Positions 56,353 through 64,000 of a stretch of 64,000 bases of DNA are shown here, one piece after another. The translations under genes were made by a program, and so were the position numbers. The DNA comes from Dinochytrium kinnereticum (taxonomy: Eukaryota > Chytridiomycota > Chytridiomycetes > Chytridiales > Chytridiaceae), in contig JADGJT010000021.1 in assembly GCA_027604005.1 (NCBI GenBank), forward strand, positions 1-64,000. The letters are read 5' to 3'. Numbering within the stretch: position 1 is the stretch's first letter; the number at the start of each line of letters is the position of its first letter. The notes under the pieces are model-generated. The model was not told the origin of the DNA, did not search any database, and was given only the letters and a program-made list of their open reading frames with translations.

Positions 56353-57013
56353 AGAAATTAATCGCGGTTTTTTCACTGCTCTTTGAAGTCTTGATATTGG
56401 CGGGTTTGGTTCCATTGCTATTTGTTTTTTGTATGTCAAAGTCTTGAGCTTGTTTAATCCTCTTTCATTAAGTTATTCTGGCCGTGTGTTCTTTTTATAC
56501 AATTAATATGTGATTTTATTATTTTTTTTTGAGCTTAATGATGATTCTCGTGCTGAAATACATATGTCCTAGGTCATTTTAAGTGAAATCACATTCTGCC
56601 CTTTTCACAGTTAGCTTCTCTCACCGTTCTAGCTGCCTATATACACAAATCTCAGTATCGCCAATCCTTTTTTCATGAGTCATGTCGAGAAGAGACGACG
56701 AGATCTTAATGAAATATCCCCAACCGCCGCTCTTGTAATAAATCACTGTCGGTGTATAAGTACATAATCCGCCGTGAAAATCTCAAGATCTACGGCGGGG
56801 TTCAGCAGGAGAGGTGTCCTCAGAACGGCGATCCTCCAAAAGGGCTCGACGAAAGCGACTGATAGCGGTGCAAATCTCCCTCGCCAAGTCCCTTGCGCGT
56901 CCTTCGACCCTTTTTGCCAGTTATTGTAATTGACATTTGCCTTGTCAACGTGTCCTGGACTGAACTGTTCCAACCATCACCTCCTGATATCGATATCAGC
57001 AGGATCCGCGGAG
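56353..57013. promoter_or_regulatory. Spacer between prominin-like paralogues
   Basis: 660 bases, AT-rich at 56450-56700 (likely 3' flank of gene A) and then mixed up to the ATG of gene B. A minus-strand frame at 56743-57089 overlaps the signal peptide exon of gene B and is treated as a shadow. Confidence 0.45.
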
Positions 57014-60000
57014 ATGCTATCGCCACTCCTTCATTCCTCCCACAAAGGAAGGCTTCTCGTGTTTTTCGCTGGCTGCGGTTTCTTTGCACATGGTCTAGCT
57101 GATTCGTCAGGTATGCATGGAATGGACGGATACGAATCTTAACATTGATACAGCTGCGAAGGATCTGGAGGCCAGACAGCTTGCAATCGGTAGGATTATA
57201 TTGATTGATCGGGTGTTTCCTCTAGCCGAAAGCTCGCTAACGATTCTTTCTTCTCTTATTCGATCTTCTGCAACAATAGGATCCGCGGAACCCAGTATGC
57301 CATCATTTTTTTCATCCCAGTTATCCTCATGCAACATGTGGTCATCGATGAAGGCTTACGTTCTTCGTGTCTTTCTTTTGATTTACAGTTGCCATCGCCG
57401 TACCCAACCCTGGCAGTCTTCCCGTAGCCGTTCCAGGCTTTAATCCTTCAGCTCCGGTGGGATCCACTGTAGGGTCTCTTCCGTCATTGGGCGGGATTGC
57501 TTTACCAGGTTAATTATACCCCTGAGTCTTCCTCTCTTGGTCAAGTAATTATAACACCTTATCATCTTCACGGAAAGCAGGAACTGGTGATCCAAACACC
57601 ATCTTGGCAAACACTGGTACTGGAGTTAGCATTCCTGGTTCATTGCCCGGAAGTCTCGGAACTGGTGTTATTGGAGGAGCAACTAGCGGTGGCATCGCAG
57701 GCAGTATTGGTAGTATTGGAACAGATATCCTCGGCGGGAATTCTGGCAGCAATCTCGCAAGCAGCACTGGAGTCCTTGGGTCAATCGGATCTGGCATTCT
57801 TGGGTCAATTGGAAACACTGGTATCGCAGGTGGTCTTAACCTTGGAAATGCAGTTCCGATAATGGCGCCTGTAGATGGGACTACCGTTCTATCATCTGCT
57901 CAAGGAGTGGCCAATGGTATTGCTGGATCTGGAGCTGCAAATGCTATTACCTCCAATCCTCAGGTCCAAAATGCTATCAATTCAATCACGCCCCTCCAGG
58001 CTATCACTACTGGAGGTGGTGGTATTGAGATTTGGGGGAGCATTGCCAAGAGCTTTAGAAAAATCCTGCGGGGAGGGAAGTTTGGGATTCCGGAAGGTTT
58101 CATTAAAAGTGGAGGCGGTTTTGATATCGCCGTCGTCCAAAAGGCTTATCTGGTACTCCTTAGCCCCCTCCCACTCTTATCTTACCTGAAGTGCAAGACA
58201 ACTGGAACTTATAGATTTCTTTTACTTTACATTTTTCGTTTTAGTTTACGGCGATAGTTATTGGTCTTTTCTTCATCTTGGCCGTGTTTAGCTGGCCCAT
58301 ATTTCTCTTTGCTTGCTGCTGTTGCTTATCAAGAAAAAAGAGAAATGCGATCAAGAAAAGCTTCTGCAGATGGCTATGTGCTTTTCTTCTTTTAATCATT
58401 GTTTCTTTAGCGGCTGGGTAAGTAGCAGTTTTGTTCTCAATTTTCACCCCGACATTCAATCATATTGAAAACATTTCCATAGAATTGGGTTTATCACTGG
58501 TATCCGAGGAAACACTCTTCTTGACAAGGGTCTGAACGACTTCAAGCACGCAGTTGATATCACTATCAATGACACCCTCGAAATCGTCGTGGTATTCCCC
58601 CAAGTCGTTAACACTTCCCTTCTATCCGTCACAAACGGTGTCGTCGGAGTACTCGACCTTAGCGCTGCTGCAGTTAAACCATCCGAGCTCGCCAAGACAG
58701 TAGGCAGTGTCTCTGAAAGCTCTGGGCTCGTCAACGATTTCTCTGTTGCCCTTAAAATCGTCACACCCGTGCTGAAAGACCTTAACACATTCGCTTCAAA
58801 TGCGGACGGGGCTGTTGGCGATCTTGAGAATCGTGCTCAGACTATTGAGGCGAGTCTATCATCTTTGAAGACCACCATCGACACTTTGAACGGTGTTTAC
58901 ACTTTTCAGGGTGTCACCTTTAAACGATCGACGCCTTTCCCGTTGGATGCCGCTCTTGTATCAAAGTTCTCGACCATTTTAACACAATTGAGTAGAGCTA
59001 AGCAGTTGGATTTTAGAGTCTCGGATGCGTTTGCAACGTCTGGGTTCTCTGATTTGGGTGATTATGTTGCTGATGCTGAAGCGATGATCGCATTGCTTCA
59101 AGATCTTTCTGGTGCCGTAACTAAGGCAATGTTGAAAAAAGCTGAGTTGGCATCTGGTCCGATCAGGACGCAGATGAAAAAGTTCTCGAACGAGATTAAC
59201 TATGAAGCTGGAGATGCTTCAAGCAAGCTTAGAACAACTTTGCTAGATGCTGATAAGAACATTGACAACATGTTTGCGTCAGGCTCTATAGGTGGCGTTG
59301 TTCAGAACAACCTCCAAAAGTTCTTCTTCTTCTTATTTGTGGCCGGTATCGCTATTGCTGGAGGGGTTATGCTGATTATTATGTTCCGGGCCCCAAGGGT
59401 CCTTAAAGGGTATAGTGTCCTGCGACTCTGATAAACTCTAATCATGGCAATACAGATTCTTAATAGCTGTCGTCATTGGAGCCTTCCTGTTTTTGGCATT
59501 CGCTGGTGTCTTCCTCCTACTCACCGTTGTTTTCAGTGACTGTAAGTGACTCTCTTCCGTCAAAATAACCCTCTAATCTCATATTCAGTCTGCGGTGAAA
59601 TCGATGATGTCGTGACCTCAAAACCAGAGAAATCAACATTGTGGGGAACGCCATTTGAGTACCTCCCCAAGCTTTTCTACTACCGCGAAAACAGTTGCAT
59701 CAAGCAGGACCTTGGCCTGGTCCGATTCGGCTACCAGATGGGTGCCTTCCCCGAAAACATTGCGAACCTCACTAGAGCCGTCACCCCTACTGTTAACGGA
59801 TTTGACCTATCGCTCTTTGCATTCCTCACTACTCCGTAAGAAACCTTTGCGTTCTCTACAGTCGGAGCCAAAAATATGTTTTCCGCTTATCTTGTACTTT
59901 ACAACACAGAGAATACTGGCTTCCAAGCAGCCGAACTGCAGTTGACTCAGTCTCGAGCGCGCTTAGCTCTTTCCTTCGCGCAAGGGCTTTCGAACCCTGG

Positions 60001-60938
60001 AAGACTATGGGCGACAACGATGTGTCTGCATCGACAGCCGACATCACAACTCTTAGCAACACTGTGAACTCCGATATCGCTGACATAAACACCAACACAG
60101 CTTCAACATCCACTCCACCACAATTCACTGTCACTACTGGAACCCTGACATACGAGGCTGTGGCTGCGTCGCCGTACTTTTTGACTTTGCAAGGACTTCC
60201 CATCATTTTAACATCTCTTCTTGGGAATCTGAACGATTTCTTGGTTCAGTACCAGCCGCTCATCACGGCGGCCAAGAACATTAACACTAACGGGCAGAGT
60301 GCTGTGGTTAGTGCCTCTTTTTTAAATACCAATCAATCTGACTTATCAATTGTTTTTTTAAAACCTTCCCACACATCATGATAGAACCAATACCCCACCA
60401 TTCCCAACTTGTTCAGCCAGGTCGCTTCTGGGCTGGACGATTACAGCGGATATGAGACCAACACAAATCTTCGACCCTTCGAAGAGACCATGAAGTTCAA
60501 CATGCTTGTAGCAGTTGAGGCGGCTCGTAATCAATTTGAGAGTGCTCTTCCGTGTAAAGTGCTTGCAAAAGACACGAATGTTATTCAGGATAGCATCTGT
60601 CTTGCAACTCTGTAAGAACTTTGTTTTTGTTTTTGGTTCCTGGCCAATGTAACATAACGACTAAACGGCATGTGCTTTAGGACTGGCGTTGACTCTCTGT
60701 GGTTGTCATTTGCGGCTATCGGTCTTGGACTGTTTATTTACATTCCTTGTTATGGCTGCCTCGTCAACCGTCTTGCCTCCGGAAAGAGGAAGGGGAAGGG
60801 AAAGGTTGACCCTGAAGACGTTAAGGTAAGTTAAAAAACTTTGCACATAATATGTTGGTTTCTACGTCCTAACATAACATCATCGTTATCTTTTCTTTAT
60901 ATTCTTCAACTCAACAGGGCGGCGTTGACTCTTACTAG
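57014..60938 (+). CDS. Prominin-like pentaspan membrane glycoprotein B
   Basis: The ATG at 57014 opens a signal peptide (LLVFFAGCGFFAHGLA) and several very short exons: DSSAAKDLEARQLAI near 57171-57190, then a 15-base exon near 57291. The long exon at 57578-58149 encodes a Gly/Ser/Ile-rich repeat stretch, then GGGGIEIWGSIAKSFRKIL, shared with A. TM1 (TAIVIGLFFILAVF) ends in a four-cysteine cluster (FACCCCLSRKKR), the position of the Cys-rich box in animal prominins. TM2 lies near 58376-58420, followed by a 280-residue helical ectodomain loop. TM3 (near 59320) and TM4 (FLIAVVIGAFLFLAF) precede the second loop. The segment LPCKVLAKDTNVIQDSIC and TM5 (WLSFAAIGLGLFIYIP) complete the array. The cytosolic tail is short and basic, ending GVDSY at TAG 60936-60938. 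A and B share architecture throughout, which fits tandem duplication. Confidence 0.8.
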
Positions 60939-61364
60939 TTGATGGGTGAATTTGGCTAGCTGCCTCATTCTTTATGGTTCTATCCTTAAACGGACTTACG
61001 TGTGGAAAAGATTCTGCCCCTTTCATCAGTTACAACTTCATAATCCTGGTTGATCTTCATTATTGTACAGTCTTTTTTTTCTCTTCTTTTTCGGACCCCG
61101 TTGCCACTGAAAACACAAGTGGTGCAGATTGGACACCCATCACCCCATGTTCATAAAAATATAAGAAAAACACCGCCAAACTAGTTCCCATTTCGGCATA
61201 TTTCCTACCATTCTGCTGGGCTGCCAGCTGAGTTAACGAAAAATAAAATGCCACAAATCTAACCAGCCAACAAACCACGGCTAAAGCGAACCACTCGAAA
61301 ATGCAACATGCAGAATGTATATATATATATATAAGAAGTCAAAACGCGCTACAAAGGTCTATCC
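60939..61364. other. Convergent 3' flanks with (TA)n tract
   Basis: Between the ends of prominin-like gene B and MPC2. A (TA)n microsatellite is at 61317-61333. No gene was seen. Confidence 0.6.
61317..61333. repeat. (TA)n microsatellite
   Basis: About eight TA units, 32 bases past the MPC2 stop codon. Confidence 0.9.
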
Positions 61365-62120
61365 TTAAGCCTTAATCTGCTCGGTCTTCTTCTTCGCCTG
61401 CTCGTGACTGAAGCCCAGAGAAAAATAGATAAAAAACAAACACGTTAGTCTCATACAAAAAAACAAACTTGAACAAATAGGCCAAAAGCAATAACACTAA
61501 CCTCCAAATCCGGAAAAGCTGGTAAATACCAGTGGCCCCGACAAATAGATTAACGCTCATGAGGTTGTAATTAACAGGCGTGATGACCATGGAGTAGCGG
61601 GACCAGATGATACCGGTGGCAGCGAGAGCTAATTGTTTATGGGAGGGAGAAAGCGAATTAAGAGAACTTATGCGGGAAGGGTTGGGGTTGTGGGGGTTCC
61701 TTTTTATGTTTACCAAAGTTTTGTTGAAACGACAGCTTTTCAACGGGACGGTTGATATCGCTGATTCCGGCGATGACGATTCCCTGGTTGATTTTCAAGA
61801 CGAGGCATTTAGCGTTGAAGAGATGAAGAGGTGTAAAAAGGCCATGCATGCCATCGATAAGCACCAAGGTCAGTATTCTTACTCACCCATTTCGTCGCGG
61901 GTGCCCAGAAGAAGACGGTCTTTGGGCCTGCAAACAACCCACAAAGCCACGTTTAGCCCTCAAATCTCAATCAAACTAAATCGAAAGTCCAAAAAACCAC
62001 AACAGCAACGCCGTTGGAGTCGCAACCCCATCATTGCCATCCCAAAACCTCACCGGCGGGATGGTTCCAGAACTTGGAGAAAGCCGACTGCGCAACAGGG
62101 GCCGCTGCCTGCGATGCCAT
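61365..62120 (-). CDS. MPC2: Mitochondrial pyruvate carrier subunit 2
   Basis: An inner-membrane subunit of the heterodimer that imports pyruvate into the matrix. The ATG at 62118-62120 starts a short N-terminus (SAFSKFWNHPAG). After an intron near 61920-62055 the family motif GPKTVFFWAP appears. Then comes GIVIAGISDINRPVEKLSFQQN (spread over the exon near 61735-61800), followed by the exon with ALAATGIIWSRYSMVITPVNY and VNLFVGATGIYQLFRIW. The last small exon encodes HEQAKKKTEQIKA to TAA at 61365-61367. All motifs of MPC2, including the SRY and FRIW landmarks, are present. Length is about 125 residues, normal for the family. It works on the same metabolite step as PDP at 29.5-32.0 kb. Confidence 0.92.
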
Positions 62121-62553
62121 TTGCGATTTGATGGGACGGGTGGTGGCGGTGGTGGTGGTGAGGGAGGCGACGGGGTGATTGCGGTGGGATGGTTTCGCAG
62201 GTGGAGTGCGAAGGAGGTGAGGGCCACTTATCGCTCAAGATCTACTTTTTTTTGACTTTGAAATTTTGAGCCGCGAAAAGACGGGCTGGATATTGATTGC
62301 ACTGCGAGAGATCAGAGACGTTGGCGAATTGAATCACAACAGGATGGATGGTGTTTGCTTTTGCTTTTAACGTATTCACTGGATATGCCACGATAAAGAG
62401 ATACAGCAGCCGCGATAAATAACAGAGTTCAGTACGAAAGTAAATGAGATAATGATGCGACATCTGATAAGACGAAGCCAAATGAAGAAAGAAGGAGGAA
62501 AAAAAAAGAGCGATCCATATCTAGAAACAACCAAAGAAGGAGAAAATCACATA
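62121..62553. other. Spacer, MPC2 promoter and 3' flank of next gene
   Basis: GGT/GTG-rich near 62137-62165, then AT-rich. It holds the MPC2 promoter (minus strand) and the 3' flank of the disordered-protein gene. No gene was seen. Confidence 0.5.
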
Positions 62554-64000
62554 TTATCCCCTCTTGGCTGCAGAGACAGGTAGAGGCGGTACATCACCCC
62601 CCATACCACCCGTGTAAACACTCTCGAGTCTCGCAAGCATCGCTTCGAAATCCATGGCACCAGGCAAAACCGATTTCCTCAGCGGAATACTGATGCTATC
62701 CCTCTTAGCCGCCTCCTCAACCGATCCGCGTCGCTTTCCCGATATCGGTGTATCACCAGCAACAGCCTCCTCTCCGTTAACTGTCACGGAATCTGATTGA
62801 GTGGTTGATGTGCGTGGGTGCATTGGGATTTGGCGTAAGGATGTTGTTGAGGGAGATGGGGAGAAGGCGGTGGAGTCCGAGGATATAGAGGAGACCGTTG
62901 ATTTTGATCTAGGGATGGCTGCTGTCGCTGTTATTGCGACGGAAGATTTGAGTGGAGCTTTTGATGACGCATATTCAATTTGAGTGTCAAGGTCTTCCAT
63001 CAAGCTTGCCATCAGGTCATCCATCTTGCTTTTGCCGGAAACCTCTGAATTTCCAATCTCCTCTTTCAAGGTCACGGGCTCGGGAACAGATGAAGGAGAG
63101 GCTGGTGGAGCCTTCAGGCTAGCCTCAACCGACGAAGCTGAACAAAGGGCATCCAATTTTGCCTCCTCCGCATCATTGATAGGATGAACCGTTCCAATAG
63201 CCCAAGGCCTCCTCCCAGCCGTTGACGTTGAAGAAGTAGAAGAGACCGACCGCTTGGATCTCACTGATGGAGGAGGAGGAGAGGGAGGTGGAATTTGAGG
63301 AAGCGCGCTTTCCTCGGGAGGTGGAGGGAGGGTTTTGGCAGCGGAGGATTCTGATATCACGGAAGATCGACGGCGAGGTGGAAGTGGTGGAGGTATGGAA
63401 GAGACGGGGCTAGCCGATTTTTCGACCGACGTAGCGCACTCTCCCGTTTCTCCCTTTACAGATCCAGACAGATTAATACCCATCGCCATCAGCTCATCAT
63501 CCGCAAATAACTTAAAGTCCTCCTCAATCTTAACCGGACTTGGAAGCCCGTCCTCCGCATTATTCACGAGAATCGGCGTGGCCAACCTCTCTGCTCGAAC
63601 TTCTACGGCTAAATCCATTGACGCTTTCTTTTTCAATTTACTCTTGGTGTCATTGGCTTTGGATGCGGAGGAGGACTGGCTGCGGTCAAATAAACCTCCA
63701 AGACCTTTAACCCAAGTTGATTTCGGGGGCGGCACGGATGGGGTAGGCGCTGAGCGCTGGAGGAGAGAGAGAAGTTTCGTTTGGGTCGGCGCTGTTTGAT
63801 TATTCTCGGAAAAGGTTACGGTTTTGGAAGGTTGAGATGACTCGGGTTCTGAACCGGGCTGCATGAGGAGTTAGCATAACTTTGAAAAGACGTGTAGTGG
63901 AACAGAACAGGGAGCGACAGTAGACAAAAAATCAAATCGAAAAGCTTACATACCTTTAATTCAAACTTCCTCCCTTCACCCTTTACCGAACGATCTAACG
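62554..64000 (-). CDS. Disordered Ser/Pro-rich protein, partial at right edge
   Basis: A 432-codon exon runs from an acceptor near 63860 to TAA/TAG at 62554-62556. Upstream, an intron with donor GTATGT (near 63952) joins in frame to a further exon (RKFELK) that continues past the window edge, so the true N-terminus is outside. The sequence is Ser/Pro/Thr-rich with PPPLPPRR and PPSPPPP runs (SH3/EVH1-type ligands), KRGS-type phosphorylation contexts and two short acidic helical pieces (EDFKLFADDELMAMG, MDDLMASLMEDLDTQIE). This composition suggests a cytoskeletal or signalling scaffold. No folded domain was recognised. The ATG inside the acceptor (63862-63864) is probably not the start because the splice gives a continuous frame. 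Confidence 0.7.

Overview
The window reads as nuclear DNA of a fungus, probably an early-diverging (chytrid-like) one. Genes are broken by many short GT-AG introns with T-rich 3' ends. A chitin synthase export chaperone (CHS7 family) points to a fungus. The ER co-chaperone DNAJC3/P58, a TBL2-like WD40 protein and two prominin-like pentaspan proteins are better known from animals than from yeasts and moulds. The taxonomic call is inference. No CRISPR array, prokaryotic operon, rRNA gene or convincing tRNA gene was seen. Exon-intron structures below were read by eye from splice signals and protein continuity, so every CDS interval is a genomic span that includes introns.

Layout. 0-1 kb: a broken Ty1/copia reverse transcriptase with short direct repeats. 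1.4-6.4 kb, all minus: a TBL2-like WD40 protein, the complex I assembly factor CIA30/NDUFAF1, and ribosomal protein uS7 (RPS5). 7.1-9.6 kb, plus: DNAJC3/P58. 10.6-14.3 kb: a decayed, internally repetitive coding remnant, then a gene-poor stretch with a 10-N assembly gap and microsatellites. 14.3-19.3 kb, plus: sphingolipid delta-4 desaturase and a GT31-like glycosyltransferase with a C-terminal PAN/apple domain. 20.0-27.2 kb, minus: trimethyllysine dioxygenase and a large unknown protein with a PH-GRAM-like segment. 28.4-29.0 kb: a small membrane protein. 29.5-33.6 kb, minus: pyruvate dehydrogenase phosphatase (PP2C) and omega-amidase (NIT2). 34.1-36.7 kb, plus: an unknown protein with a C-terminal membrane segment. 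37.3-38.6 kb, minus: CHS7. 39.4-44.1 kb, plus: F-box protein, a degenerate Ran-like GTPase, and an SLC25 carrier. 44.6-46.7 kb, minus: mitoribosomal mL38. 47.3-52.2 kb, plus: a hotdog thioesterase, a D-Ala-D-Ala-ligase-like ATP-grasp enzyme, and an unknown membrane-anchored protein. 52.5-60.9 kb, plus: tandem prominin-like genes. 61.4 kb to the end, minus: mitochondrial pyruvate carrier MPC2 and a disordered protein that runs off the right edge.

The genes form no obvious pathway cluster, but mitochondrial functions recur: CIA30, PDP, MPC2, mL38, an SLC25 carrier and probably TMLHE. PDP and MPC2 both act on pyruvate entry into the TCA cycle, although they lie 30 kb apart. Several neighbours are divergent pairs sharing compact promoters: uS7/DNAJC3, NIT2/unknown, CHS7/F-box and mL38/thioesterase. 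The most interesting items are the prominin-like tandem pair and the Ran-like GTPase that has lost its switch II catalytic motif while its splice sites and reading frame remain intact.
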